A DNA stretch of 64,000 nucleotides from the NCBI GenBank assembly GCA_047967505.1, contig CM106539.1. One strand, given 5' to 3'. The first letter of the stretch is position 1. The number at the start of each line of letters is the position of its first letter. Both the position numbers and the translations under genes were made by a program. Below the pieces are notes generated by a model, which was not told where the DNA came from, searched no databases, and worked only from the letters and a program-made list of their open reading frames with translations. Positions 12,400 through 25,850 of this stretch are shown one piece after another. The DNA comes from Dipteris shenzhenensis. Lineage: Eukaryota; Polypodiophyta; Polypodiopsida; Gleicheniales.

Positions 12400-13927
12400 C
12401 TCCCTTCCAATCAAATTAGGTTTTGTCACATAGCAATATCATCCTTTACATGACTATGTGTATGTGTGATACATGGCTGCATTGATAAATAGAACCATAA
12501 GGTTAGTACCCAAATGGGTGATCGAACTAGAATATGAAGAGGAAGATAAGAAAACTAGACATCAAGCTCTATTTATTATCAAATTTCAAAGGCACTTTTT
12601 ATGTAGACAACAAATCAAAAGATCGGATGCATGCCATGGGGCGAGAATATGAAGGCAAATGAGAAAGAACTCTAGGAGCTTGTAGAACTACTTCTAAATG
12701 AAAAAAAAAAAGTTGAAGAAGGGTCCATAGGTTAATATCAATGCAAATGGAATAGAGTAAAAGGAAACAATACATTTCAAGGAAACTTTTTCACCAATAA
12801 TTAAAACAAAGACAATCAATAATTAAATAAAGACAATTTGTCATGAGGAACTAATGCTTGTTGTGCCTATTCATGTAAGCCTTGTTTGGAGAAGGAGGGA
12901 GTAAGTGAGAGGGGGGACTGAGAAGGTTGGTTAAGGTGGGAGAGAGCGAACACTACATTGTAATGAAGAAGAAGATAATTATATACAACGTCACTCCCTT
13001 AGTATTAGGGTTAGGATTGGTTTTCTATGTCTTTTGTATGTAGAATAGTGTAATTAACAATATTCGTAACACCCCTCTTAAATTGCACTCAATGAGTAGA
13101 GGGTACATGTACAAGATATCTTTTTGGATTCTCTAGAGCAAACGATAGCTAAAAAAGGAAAACTAAAAAGCCTACAATGTTTGTTAACGTTTGGTTATTC
13201 TCTACACACACAACTACAAAGCCTCGACAAGTGGAAGGTGAAATCTATATGATGATCTACAAGTTATCGGATGAATGTAGTCTACGAGCAATTTACACTA
13301 TTATTGCATGTAAAGAAATCTGAGACCAAATCTTCTACATTCACTAATCCTCTGCATCCCTATGGGCCTTGTAGGAGGATCATAGTTGATTACAACATAG
13401 AGAAAATACTCTACTTATCACTTGAAACAAGCATGCAATCTCTAATGCGAACCTTTGTACTGCGCCATCCTTTTATCGTGAAGTATAAGAGTAGAATCAT
13501 ACCAATCATGCCATTCATAAAGCTATCATCACTTAGGTGCGGCCAGAAGATGCTCTCAGGAATCGTGGCAACAATAGAGGCAAAAATCTCGTTACCTAAT
13601 CCTACATGTTTATCCATATATGTCCTCCATGCAAAAGATGCTCAGCCCACGTGGCGACTAGACTCCACAGCCCATGACCCCATGCAATGGTTTGCTTCTC
13701 CCAACAATGTGCAACCAAATACATTGATAGGCCTCACCATGTGATCGATTTTAATACTTCATTCTTCTAGTTTCATACCTTTGAGTGAAAGCATTTGTAG
13801 GTGGTTGATCACATACAGCATATGCTATCTGCCTTACTCTATCCAATAAGAATTTTCAAAGTCTTGATTTACAACATCCATCTGCACTTTCATAGACTGT
13901 ACTTCATTTCATAGGACCACTTTTCCG

Positions 13928-14034
13928 AACCTATCTATTTATGCACCTATCCCGCTACCCGTCTACCTATCTAGCTATTTATCTTCCTATATGTCTACCT
14001 ATCTAGCTATGTATCTACCTACCTACCTACCTAT
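13928..14034. repeat. Degenerate (CTAC/CTAT)n tract, second copy
   Basis: This is the counterpart of the tract at 12302-12399 within the second unit of the 1.6 kb duplication. It contains a longer run of CTAC near its end. Confidence 0.85.
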
Positions 14035-14873
14035 AATTAATCTCCCTTCCAAACAAATTTGTCTTTATCACATAGCAATATAATCCATTACATGACTGTG
14101 TATGTGTAATACATGGCTGCATCAAAAAATAGAACCATAAGGTTGGTATCCAAATGGGTGATCAAACTAGAATGTGAAGAAGAAGATAAGAAAAGAAGAC
14201 ATCAAGGTCTATCTACTATCAAATTTCAAAGGCAACTTTTATGTAGGCAATGAATCTGGGTACACGCCATGGGGAAGAATATGAAGGCATAATGAGAAAC
14301 AAGTCTAGGAACTTGTAGAACTACCTGTAAATGAAAAAAAATGGTTGAAGAAGGGTCGCTAGGTTAATATTAATGCAAATGGAATAGAGTAAAGATGTAG
14401 AGCAAGGTTGATTCCAAAACGTTACTCCCAATAGGAAACAATACATTTCAAGGAAACTTTTGCACCAATAATCAAAACAAAGATAATCAATAATTAAACA
14501 AAGACTATTTGTCATAAAGAACCAATGCGTGTTGTGTCTATTGATGTCAGCCCTATTGGGGAAGGTGGAGGAGAGTGTGAGGGGGGAGCGAGAAGGTTGG
14601 ATAAGATGGGGAAGAGTCAGAGGGAGAGTGAGAAGGTTGGATAAGGTGGAAGAGAGAGTGAACACTATAATATAATGAGAAAGAAGATAAATATATACTA
14701 TGCTTTTGTAGTCCTCTCTAGAATAGTGCAATTAATGCTTTTCATAATACCCCTCTTAAATTGCACTCAATTAGTAGAATGTACATGTACAACATATCTT
14801 TTTGGATTCCCTGGTGCAAACGATAGCAACCACTACTAAAAAAGGAAAACTAACAAATTACAATGTTTGTTAA

Positions 14874-17850
14874 AGTCTGGTTATTCTCTACACATACTAC
14901 TACCTTAGATTTAGGATTGTTGCACATTTGCACACACACATGCCACCCATGTAAAGTCACACATTGTTGACTCTTTTCTGGCATTGGTTCCTACACGCAA
15001 ACACATCAGCCTTGTACAGCCTCTTAGCTACTCTCAACACACAATTGTCATCATTTTATTATAGACTTGATCCTTGGCACACAATCATTCTTCCATTACA
15101 TGACCTGATTCAGATTTATAGGTTCAGCATAAGCCCCTAGTGGCAGCTCGAGCATAAGCCCCTTAGTGGTGGCAGCCTTTTATAGTGATCTCATGGGTAG
15201 ACACTCTTGCCGGTACACAGGTAAGCCTCTTGGACAAAGCACTAGACCATCGCCACCATGCAGCTCTTCACATCACAGCATTGATGATATACCAATCATC
15301 ATGACTCCGGATGAGATCCATGAGTGGAAACAGAACCTACTTTGACCATTCATTGCCACAGGGTATGTACCGGTTTATGACAATGACTCGAGCCTCATTG
15401 ATCTTGGGAGATTGGATGTAGATGCTAGCATGGATCAGCCCACACATTTTGATCATGCACATTTGGTAGTAAGCCCTCAGCATGAGGCATACTTGATGGT
15501 AAGCCCTTAGCACGAGGCAATCTCATCTTCTTTTTTTTTAAGGCAGTCTCATCTTCATCAGTACAACCTGATACTTATGATGCACATCCATCACTTTCAT
15601 GCATGGATCCGACTCTAGGATCCGATTCCATCTACTGTCACATTAGATGCAAATACTCATCAGGAGTTCACCAGTGATCATGCAATTTTTCAGCAGATAA
15701 GTCCTCAGTACAAGGTGCTCACATGTCTTGCTGCATGTAGAGATACGTGCCCCAGGGCATTCATCTCCTCAAGTGATTTCATTTTAGCATCCATCATTGA
15801 TGCTTTCGCCTCTAACATGAAGCATACTTTGGACACAGTCTCCATTAGCAGTAATAGTACAGATCACTACATTAGCTTATAGGGCATTCTAGCATCGGCT
15901 CAATCATGTTGCATTGCACTAGCCTTGGATCCAGTGATCACCACCTCCTCTTTCGATCAATAGATCATTCCTCGGCATGGGGATACTTATGCATCAGTGA
16001 AGTACCACCCCAATGTAGTGGACATTATCAGTATCAACCATAGCACAACCTGGGGAGACTCAGTGTTTCATCAAGCACTTATGGTTGTCGTATACAGTCC
16101 ATACTTGATGCAGATTAGTAGTTGAATCCAGGATTGCAGATCAGTCCCTCCATCAGCATCTGGAACCTCCTATGCCTCAAGGACATCTTATGCATTCACA
16201 GTCATATTTCAGGCTTCTAGGCCTTTATACTGTCACCTCCTTCTTGATGAGCCTACAACAAATGCTACATCCCATGCCGATGGATGTTTAGCCATGCACA
16301 CATCAGATGACCTTCAGAGCTCATGACAGTTGAGCATACAGGTTCGACAAGTTGCCATACCTTGTCATTTGTACGGGCCTCTTCATCAACAAAGTAGTGT
16401 ATCACACATGCACCTTCGGCCCTAGCTTCTATGCATCCCTTGGATCACTCTATCCATATTGACTATGCAGTCTTCTTTGACCCACATCATTTGATAGAGA
16501 TAATTTTATTACACCATACCTCTGCCCCATTACTACCAATTCTTTTGGATTGTGGAGACTCAAGGATAGGAGGCAGGGATTTTCCTATTGAGGAGGAGTG
16601 GAGTGGACCGAGTTCTCTGAATTTTTTTATTGGGGGGAGGTTGAGAGAGATTCCAAAACTATTATCTTCAGGTCCTCAATGGTGGAACTCATACCTGCAG
16701 TTGGCTACTACTAATCCACTCGTCTCTTTAAATTTGCTTACTCCTTTTGGTCCACTTGTTGCTTCACCTGATACACTTGCTATGTTTTTTTATAACAATT
16801 GCATTGTGGGACTTCCAACCATGGCGTCTTTGGCCATTTCATTGCTCCGAACTCCAATCTATGCCAGATCATACAGAGGTGTGGTCCAAGCTTGTAGTGG
16901 GCCTAGTTCTTCAAGCAAATGCCTTGAAGGTGGCTGCCAAAATTCTTTGTGAAGATCTCAAACCAATCAATTTTGATCTTGTGGTCATAGGCTGACACAT
17001 ATTTTGTTGCATAGGTTCATGGAGTATATCTCAAGCTCTTCTTTAAGTTGATGCACTTTGTTAAGAAGTAAAATAACACTACTTCTTGGCATCATTTACC
17101 TTGCTAATCAAGTAGCCCTAGGGCTGGTGGAATGTGTTTGAGGCAAACTAATTATTGCAATGAGCTTCGTTCACCTTAGTGATGCACTTCAAAGATCCCA
17201 ACAGCATTGGTGTGAGAACACCTCTGTGTAGAGCCATTTGTCCAAATGGACTCTCCCCTATCATGAATGTTGATGCTATCAGTATTGCTTTCATATGACT
17301 GCAACAAGTCTTCAACCACTTTTGTGATCTAGATATCAAACCATGGCTTGTTCACCATATCAAACAGAGCATCTCTTTAGCATCTTAACTATGGTAGGAG
17401 GTTGCTCAATTGGATGTGGTCCTTGAAGCTGTAATGATGGCTTTGTCACTTGGTTGGTCTTTCCTCTCTCTTGGAAAGAGCCAAAGACATGGGAGGTGTG
17501 GTGATGGGAGCAACAACAAGGAGGATGCAATGGTTCTCAGGAATGCAATAGTAAGAGAAAAGCAATAGGGAGCTTCAGCAATTGGACTTTACTCTAAAAA
17601 ATAATGAAGCCTCATACTCCCTACTTTTGCATGTAACAACAGCCCATTGGAACAAGATGCACCATCAAATTTAGTGTCCTATGCAACACGTCATATGGAA
17701 CAAACTTGCTCTAGTAGTCTCATGATTAGCTTTACTTATTGTGAGTTTAAGGCACTCACTTCCACGTTGCATCCATTTAGGAACCTTTGAACTAGTCACT
17801 ATCACCAAACTCATTGTAGCAATTCTACATGGTTAAACTTGGCTTCTATT
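14874..17850. other. Intergenic DNA, probably decayed retroelement
   Basis: No intact gene was recognised. Near 15120-15180 and 15465-15525 short internal repeats occur, built on AGCATAAGCCCC and GTAAGCCCT(C/T)AGCA. The longest open stretch on the + strand (16431-16952) has no recognisable domain. Position next to a gypsy relic suggests retroelement non-coding sequence, but that is a guess. Confidence 0.35.
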
Positions 17851-19480
17851 GATCAACCCAAGAATCACTTGTCCCTCCAAGTTAGACAACTATACTGTGC
17901 CATTTTCATGAACTTCAATCAACTCATATGGCCCATTCCACTCAAAGTTAAGATTGGTCCTCAACTATCTTCCTTTGCATTATATAGTAATCCATTTCTT
18001 TAAATTTTTTGCACAATATGTCGATCGGGACAAGCCTTCCTCCATCTTTGGATTACTTGCTATGTTGTAGCTTGTGTGTAGGGCTCATCTAGCTTATTTA
18101 GCTATTGCAAGCATTGCTTGATCACTTTTGGTTCTCCAAGGTGATGATCAGCTATCCTACAATATGTAAACTTGGGACCAAAAACTCCACTAGAACCATA
18201 ACTTCTAAGCCAAAGGTAAGTTAAAATGGGGTGAGATTTGTTGTAACTTTGTATGCTATCCTATACACCCATAATGTGCTAGGAAGATTTGCATCCCAAT
18301 ACCGTTGATTTGTACAGACAGTTGTAGTAAGCACCAATTTTAGAGTTTTATTAGTAGAGTCAACTTGTCCACCATTACACCATAAGTAATATGTTGTAGC
18401 CACTCAATGTACCACCATAAACTCCTTAGTGATTAACTCTAACACTTATTTCATTAAATGAATTTACTTACATATAACATTTTCAATGGCTATAGTCCAA
18501 GCCAAGTTGTCTTTGACAGCTTTAGCTTTAGCCAATTTTGTGGAATAATTTGTAGCTGCAATGACATATTTGTTTTGATTAGCTATGTTCTTAAAAGGAC
18601 CCATCAAATTGAGGTCAAATCATTGAAAAGCTTCCCATGGCTCACTCAGTTGTAGAGGCATATGATCAGGGAGAAGCATTCGACCTATGTACTGACAAGC
18701 ATCACATTAAACACAATCGGCATGTGCATCTCTAAACAGAGAATTCCACCATAATTCAACCTATAACACTTTTTAGGTAGTGAGATCTCCAATAGAATGT
18801 CCTCCAACAAGCACTTATGGGCTTCATCAAGTATTATAGCTCACTCTGTGGCAAAACGCATCTTTGTAGGATACCATCTGCACACTCACGATGCAATTGC
18901 CCACCTATTAAACTCTACTTCTAGGCGTTCATGACTAACTACCTGTGCTTATCCTTTAGCATATGCTTATTAAAATTTCTCTGGACTATTGTGTCATCCT
19001 CTATTTTAGTAAAATAAACTACAAACAAAATGGCATTTGGTAACTCAGTGGTTACACCTTTATCACATTTGACATTAATAATCTTGATAAATTCTCAACT
19101 CCTACATGTGCTTTCCCAATTGTATGTATAATTATTGAAGCAATAGCATCCACCTTACCAATCTTCCTTGGATCACTGCTTTACTAATAAGGTACAACAA
19201 GGCTTGATGATCAACATAGAAGATGAGCTGATTCTCAAGTAAATAGTGCCTAATTTTTTGCACGCTATAAACCATACCAAGTGCTTCTTACTCAATTGGG
19301 CTATAGTTACACTTCGGTTGAGTCATCAAACTACTTGCATAATAGACTGGGTGATCCAACTTCCCCTCTAGTTGAGCTAGTATAATTCCCATAGCATAAA
19401 CAGAGGCATTTGAACAAACATGGAAGATAACATCCCAACTTGGATATCTAATAATGGGTGGTTAAAAAGCATGTTTTTTC
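17850..19480 (-). mobile_element. Ty3/gypsy relic: RNase H and integrase domains
   Basis: On the minus strand the domains appear in pol order. RNase H at about 19480-19110 reads SNASVYAMGIILAQ, YYASSLMTQ, then EALGMVYSVQKIRHYLL and FYVDHQALLYL. The integrase core at about 18790-18100 shows ATNYSTKLAKAKA and then NGGQVDSTNKTLKLVLTTTV with WVYRIAYKVTTNLTPF. These are typical of plant gypsy pol of the non-chromovirus (Athila/Tat-like) type. Several stops and frameshifts break it, so the copy is dead. No LTR pair was identified. Confidence 0.85.
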
Positions 19481-19553
19481 AATGTATGGAAGGCATCATA
19501 GATTCAAGAGTCCATTGAAACTTCATATGCTTCTTGATAAGTTCATACAATGG

Positions 19554-19718
19554 AGCTATTGTCTTAGGAAAATCCTAAATATATATTTATAAAAACTAAT
19601 AAAAACCAACAAAAGACCTCAACTAAGTTAAAGTCTCTAGCTATTGTCTTAGGAAAACCCTAAATAAATATTTATAAAAACTAATAAAAACCAACAAAAG
19701 ACCTCAACTAAATCTGGC
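19554..19718. repeat. About 85 bp tandem duplication
   Basis: AGCTATTGTCTTAGGAAAA begins at 19554 and again at 19639, each followed by ATATTTATAAAAACTAATAA and AAAGACCTCAACTAA. Copies differ at a few positions. Confidence 0.9.
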
Positions 19719-20054
19719 TCAAGCATCCTTTGTATTTGACTGGTATATATAGAAGTGGGGGACACTTTGGTACACAATTTACTTATAGGAGGAGATTATC
19801 AAGGAGCTGTGAAGGTAAGAGGGTCTCAATCTCAATATCCTATTTAAGAGTTGGTCAACTCAATCAACTATGTCACATGTAGTTGGTCAGAACATGGCCT
19901 ATAATATATGAGCTAACTTACTCTTTCCCAATGGCTTTAACAAGTCATCTAGTAATCAATTGGGTTACATGCAATAGCTATGGCCACTCAATGCTTCTTT
20001 CACTTTTTCTATGATGACTTTGAAAAAGCCAAAAACATTCTTTGAGATAAGGGA

Positions 20055-20056
<2 letters not shown>

Positions 20057-20086
<30 letters not shown>

Positions 20087-20437
20087 ACATGCATACCCGA
20101 AAACGTTTTTGGGTACTATGGACTATTTGGACACAGAGATGGCATTTTAGGATGAGACAACAGTTTCCTCAGGCATATGCTTTCTTCAGAATGTCCCTCA
20201 AGCAATCTTTATATGATAGTTATGCTGTGAGCAATTTGGATGCTACTAGCCTTGAAGTGTTTTCTCACTATTTTTGAGTGCTTCCATTAGGCTCTCTTTT
20301 GGAGTCTAATGTCATGTACATTGATTTTATGTTAATTTTATAGTCACTGGTTTTACAAAAAAAAAAGTGTGTGCATGTGCGTGCTTGTGCACGCACATGC
20401 ATATGTGCATGCACATGTGTGTGTGTGTGGGGGGGGG
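20057..20437. repeat. (GT)n microsatellite and GC/GT-rich alternating tract
   Basis: A GT run lies at about 20057-20084, and a mixed TGTGCATGTGCGTGC-type tract followed by a G run lies at about 20370-20438. Both alternate purine and pyrimidine over long stretches, a composition known to favour left-handed DNA. Confidence 0.8.
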
Positions 20438-21163
20438 GGGTGGAAGACAAGACAACAACCCCTTTTGCGTAGTGAAAAGACAAAAGAGTCAAGGTAAAGA
20501 AAAGAAAGAGAACATTATAGAATTAAGTAAGAGTTTGAGTATGTAGGTAAAGCACCTATGAAATTGCACAAAAAGTATAGAAGAGCTTTGATAAGAAATG
20601 ACAATAATGTTTTTGCAAAAAAAATTGGAGCTTGGTGAAGTCTTAATAAGCATCTCTTTTGTTGAAGAGGAGAGTCTGCATAATTGCCACCATCCAACAA
20701 GAAAACATGGTAACAACCAGCTTAACTTTAATTGGGAAGACATGTGTCATAAACACCCCTCCCTTGTTATTAGGGTCACAATAAAATAGTGGCTTAGCTT
20801 AATGTGGACTTTAAAGGTGTGAAAAAAGGGACCTAGAGAGAATTTTAAAAAAAGGAAAAAGGATTTTAAAAGTTAGTTTTAGAAAAATAATAAAAATAAT
20901 TGGGGGGAATCAAGTGAAATTAGGAAAAATTACGAGGAAGGAAGAGGAAAAAATAGGGAAGAAAATAGGAGAAAGTTGGTTAAAGATGCGGGGAGGGGGA
21001 GGCGTGAGAGAAAATTTTAGAGCTTTAAGAAAGAAATTGAAAAAAATTAGGAGGAATCAGGAAAAATTAGGGATTGTTTGTGAGATAGAAGGAAAAAGAA
21101 TTAGAAAAAATAGGAAAAGGGAAAATTAAGAAATTAAGTGGATGCAAAAGAAAAAGGAGAATT

Positions 21164-21260
21164 GTGTGTGTGTGTGTGTGTGTGTGTGCGTGCATGCACA
21201 TGCATGCATGCATGGCATGTGTGTGTATATGTGCACACGTGCATGCACATGTGTGTGTCC
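21164..21260. repeat. (TG)n tract with GCATGCACATGC palindromic steps
   Basis: Almost 100 bp of alternating purine-pyrimidine sequence starts as TGTGTG, passes through GCATGCATGCATG and GTGCACACGTGCATGCAC and ends at TGTGTGTCC. No coding role is likely. Confidence 0.85.
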
Positions 21261-22989
21261 ATGTGTGCTGGGTCGAATTATGATCATGTGTAACCAATGA
21301 TGGAACTACTTTGGGGGCACACCACGACATGTGCTCGTGGGATTTTTTTAGATATTGGATAGTGGAGAGCAATAGAGTATTGGGAATAGTGTGACTTTTG
21401 TATTTCTTTATTTGATGGACCAATTGACCTCCCACTTGCTACCTCAACTCTCCCATCACATTTTTGTACTGTAACCAAACTAAAAAACCTAGTTTCTCAA
21501 CCAAACGTGCTCCATTTGTCTTGAAACCAAATCCTCCCATTGAACTATCACACTCCTCTCATTCTCTCTCATTTCTCTTCCTTCTCTTACATTTTTGAGT
21601 GCCATCTCAAGTTTTTCTTGCTCCAACCCTAGTTTCAAATTTCGTCCTTTCTTTTGAGTGAGAAGCTTCTTTCTCTATTCTTCCTATCATGGGATAGACT
21701 CTTACCTGCATTTCCCTTCCATTTCACATTCACTTGTTCAAAACTTTCAAGATTTTTAAACGAGATTCACCATGACTTCTTCTTACTCTATTTTGGGTGT
21801 TTTTCTTTCAAATCTCATCTCTTCTTCTCTCATCTAAGATTCTCTAATAATTTTCAGTTAGAAACTAGAGGCAATCAATGTTTTGGATGAACCATGAATG
21901 ATGCAAGGTGAGCTACCGGATGAGATTCTTAAAGAAAGAAAGAAAGAAGATTGACTTTCAAAAATTACATTAGGTTATGCATGAAAATCAATCTTTCTTT
22001 TGCCCATCTCTCAACATTGGTCACTTTCTTTACTGCAATCTCTAGGGAGGCATGATTTCAAACCATTTGTGAAGGTTTGGAGTCTATCCAAGTAGCTTTC
22101 ATAGAGGTTGAGTTGAGTCAACCTTTGGGACAATGCAAGATAGTAACAATGATGAGATTTGAAATTTAAAGGTGTAACTTTAAAGAAATAGTGAGTTCAT
22201 TGTTCATTTTGTGTAGTTGTGTTGTTTTCTTCCAATATATGATTTGAAAACGTTAAAATATTTGCTCATTTTGTAAAAAAAATTATGAAAAATGAGCTTA
22301 TAGATCTTTTCTTACAAGAGGGAGTAGTACAATAGGAAAAAAGCAAACACTTTGGATATCTTTTCAATCAAGTAAATAGTTTCAAACATGTACACTCTTA
22401 CTATCTGTAGTTTTCTACGAAAGTTTGATTCAAATAGATTTCAAGATGTTTGGGACCATATAATTTGTTTGGAGCAAGATCCATCAACTTCAACATCCTA
22501 GAATACAAAAGGGGCCATTGAGGAGGATGTGTTTGATCACATTTTTCCTTCAAGTATCCCTGCTCTAAGAATCTAAGAATCTATTATTGTTCATTCACAA
22601 GTTTTTTGTCTTTTTTACATTTGATAGTTTAACAATGTTTGTTATTTCCAAGTGTGATTTATGTTGTTTTATTGCAATTTACTAAGTCAAGTGTGCCTCT
22701 AAATTTGCCAAATGCAAGTGAGTTTATTTATTGTTTATGTGGTATCTTTGTATGTGATATTAGTTTTGTTTTGACATGTCCTCTCCCACCTTACGTTCCT
22801 CCTAGTTTTGTACCTTCAATTACATATTACCTGCCCTAATTATTTTCCCTCTCCCACACACTCACCCTCGCCTACACCTATCATCACCTCACCTTCACCA
22901 CTATAGTACCAGATGAACATGCCAAAACTGCTATGCCATCACAACCTACTCGTGATGTGAGAGTAGCATGTGCAATGTTACAATGAAGC

Positions 22990-23210
22990 CATATTCTCAT
23001 AGCATAAGCATATACACTCTTTAGTCACTTTTCCCATATCCATCACCTCGCATGCACCAAAATTTGATGTAAACATCGTACTCAACTATCACTTAACATA
23101 TTCATATGCATGGTAACATGGGATATCTACAAAGTCAAGATGGGTACGAGCATATGCACTCTTTAGTTAACATATTCTCATATCCATCCCCTCGCATGCA
23201 TCAAAATTGA
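22990..23210. repeat. Diverged duplication with CATATCCATC(A/C)CCTCGCATGCA blocks
   Basis: Blocks at about 23020-23062 and 23158-23203 share GCACTCTTTAGT-type sequence followed by CATATCCATC and CCTCGCATGCA. They adjoin the 3' end of the hAT relic and may be its subterminal repeats, which is inference. Confidence 0.6.
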
Positions 23211-23267
23211 GTGAGCATATTCTCACATCCTTCAAAATCCATCCCTTTGCATGCACTACATCAAATT

Positions 23268-25230
23268 CTAAATTACAATTAGCACAGCTATGATATCGTC
23301 AGTATCTTCCACCTTACTATTAACACTAAGTAGCTCGAGCTCATCCTTTTCTTCATTGAAGGTGTCCTCAGCAACTACTTCTGTAGTTGATTGTTGATCA
23401 CCAATTCTCGAAGCATTGGATCCACTCCCTGCCCTAGCTGCAATATTGAACCCTTTCAATGGCCACAAGTTTCTAAAATAATAAACCAGGTTATCAACTC
23501 TTGATGGTTTTAATCGGTTGCATCTCTTCGAATGAATAAAATCGTATGCACTCCAATTTTTCTCACATGCACCAGATGATGCAGCAATAGAGAGCACACA
23601 TGTGGCAACATGCTACAACTCTAACGTCTCTCCACCATATTCCTGCCACCAAATAGGTGCAATAGCTATCTTAATAGCATCAAGATGCCAAGGATCTCCG
23701 AATGAACCTTACGGTTCATGTATTTTACTCTTTGCTGGTAAGCTAATTTACTTTGTTCTCTCGAGGGCAACTTTCTACAAACCTCTTGAAAGTTTTGTAT
23801 GACTTTTAGATTTGAGATTGGGCATGCATCTGATATTGTGGATGCAATGCAAATGCAACTCTATGCAAAGGGGTGTGCATCTGAACCCATCTCTTATCAG
23901 CCAACTATACAACCAATTGCTTCTCCTTGGCTGAAAAGTGCATGTATTCTTTAACTAATCAAAATGCTTCGAGCATTTCTAGTACACTTTACCCATAACA
24001 AATGCATCTGCATAGACCATCCTTAGCATGAGCACAAATGGCTCTATGCCTTCTTTTATTCTTTCAACATTTCTTTAAAATGAACCTTGCTATACAAGGT
24101 GCGCACATTTGTTGCTAGGTAGTGTGTATTGTGTCTTTTCCTCTAGCCAATTCGCTCATTGTCAACCTACAACAATATCAAGTAAAGCCTGACACACTTC
24201 CAACAATTTTGCAAGTACAAGAAAAGTTGTGGCAAATCTAGTCTGACAAAATTGTTGTAATTGCTTCACTAAGTGCTCTCTAAACACTATGTGTAAGTAT
24301 TTAGGACTCTTTATGAAATTAACTAGCATGTTAGTAGCTTGTAGCACTAGTTGTACAAATGACAATTGCCAAATATCTTTTAATAAACAAGTTGAGAGTA
24401 TGAGCACCACATGGCACCCATGTCCACATGGGATATTTGCTGTGATCATCTCACCTCCTGCAATCATAAAATCAGATGCTTTATCTGTTACTAATGAAGT
24501 AAAATTATTGCTACCACCAATATGAGAAATTTATCTTTCATATACTTTATAAATGTAAGGTTAATTTTTTTCTTTTAGAGAAGCATTGATACTTTCTAAA
24601 AACACTGCTCCCTTTTTAGAGGAATGCACATTATATTTATTGTGGGCACGATACTTTGCATGGGTCAGAAATAATGCTATTTCAAGGCTCATGGAAAGTA
24701 TCATGCCCATTTCGTACCATTTTCATGGGTAGAAGCACCCCGATACACATTTTAGTACATCCACCCATCAAAAGCAAGTGTACATCCATATGTTGGAATA
24801 AAATCAAGAATCTTTTTTTATTGAATTATGCCACTATCTTTTTTACTTTATCAAGATGAACCATTCTCATTTTATTTTAATCTGGCAAGACAAAGCTGCT
24901 CATGCACATGCCTTTAATGCATTACGAAACATCTCATCTCTCATTGAATGCAATTCCATTCTTTACAAACAGTTCCATCCATCTCAAGTGCTCTTCAGCA
25001 TCACCTGTGATCAACTTGTCAATAGATTTGCATACTCCACTTCGCGTCCTAAATTTAAAGGCTCCCCCACTTTCTCATTTTCATCAGCCTCAGTGCTCAC
25101 ATTCACACTAGCCGCCAATAAAATTATGCCCACAAGATTTACACTGTACAAAGGAGACCTAGGCATGCACTTTTCATATTTTGTCATGTATGACCAAATT
25201 TTACTATGCACCATACTTATGAAGTAACGT
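23268..25230 (-). mobile_element. hAT-superfamily transposon relic (DUF659 type)
   Basis: On the minus strand, the segment at 24467-24162 reads a decayed CAAHCLNLLLKDI-type motif (seen as STCLLKDIW), followed by FREHLVKQL and TRFATTFLVLAKLLEV, characteristic of plant DUF659 hAT transposases. The C-terminal dimerisation motif lies at 23597-23268: ASSGACEKNWSAYDFIHSKR, then NRLKPSRVDNLVYYFRNL. The N-terminal part (24500-25230) is only traceable in fragments, and a BED zinc finger is not clear. Stops and frameshifts interrupt the frame. Terminal inverted repeats were not found. Confidence 0.85.
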
Positions 25231-25319
25231 ACAAAAACATAAGTTTCAAAGGTAAAAATACAAAGTATTATACTTTAATTTATTAACTATTTAGAAAGCA
25301 TACATATTTAAGCACACAT

Positions 25320-25850
25320 GTGAATACTCAAACATACATTCACCTACTATTGAAATAATATAATAGATATTCACTTGAAGTTTATTGAAAGATTATAAAA
25401 TATATCCATTCATTTACATACTATTGAAAGAATAAAGAATATTCATTCAAAAGTCATAATTAAGAGTGCAAATAGTTACACATTCATTCACATCTAATTC
25501 AAAGAATAAATATATTCTCTAAAGAGTAAGTATAAGAATATAACCTTGACAAATACGAAAATGCAAATTGTAAAACATTCATTCACATACTATTGAAATA
25601 ATAGAAAATATTCATTCAAAAGTAAGTGTAAGAATGTTAAGACTTAACAGATCATTCACATAAAATTGAAAGAACACATATATATTCTTTCAATAGTAAG
25701 TGTAAGAACCCTAATTAAGAGTGCAGATTTTAAATAGTTATGCAAGCATTCACATCCAATTGAAATAATAAATATATTCCCTCGAAAGCAATTGTAATAA
25801 TGCACATTGTGAAAATTTCATTCACATCCTATTGAGGAGTCTGACTAAAA
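25320..25850. repeat. AT-rich array of inverted CTATTGAAAGAATA motifs, left part
   Basis: About six diverged units of roughly 85-100 bp contain CATTCACAT(A/C), ACTATTGAAAGAATA or variants, and then the inverse ATTCTTTCAATAGT or TTCATTCAAAAGT followed by AAGTGTAAGAA. Each unit can pair with itself as a hairpin. The array stops at 25850 and resumes at 27640. Confidence 0.75.

Larger units (their letters stand above)
11558..14873. repeat. 1.6-1.7 kb tandem duplication, LTR-like, with a partial third start
   Basis: Two diverged units lie head to tail: 11558-13187 and 13188-14873. Both start with GTTTGGTTATTCTCTACACA, carry a GTAGGAGGATCATAGTTGAT block, a tetranucleotide CTAC/CTAT tract, an ACTAGAATATGAAGA block and end with ACCCCTCTTAAATTGCACTC. 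A third start occurs at 14874. On the minus strand ACCCCTCTTAAATTGCACTC reads as a purine-rich stretch followed, in the first unit, by TGTTACGAATATTG, which resembles the junction of a copia-type polypurine tract and LTR. No protein domain could be read. The retroelement origin is inference. Confidence 0.8.
19719..22900. other. Intergenic DNA with GT-rich tracts
   Basis: No gene was recognised. The stretch holds alternating purine-pyrimidine tracts at 20057-20092, 20370-20437 and 21164-21260, listed separately, then purine-rich DNA (20820-21160) and AT-rich DNA. Open frames here are low-complexity translations of these tracts. Confidence 0.5.

Noticed and set aside
21067-21435. 122-codon minus-strand His/Thr-rich frame
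   Set aside because: It is a reading of the TG tract at 21164-21260; low complexity, not a protein.
24162-24467. Domesticated hAT gene
   Set aside because: Stops and frameshifts separate the motif-bearing segments, so a single functional protein is not possible.
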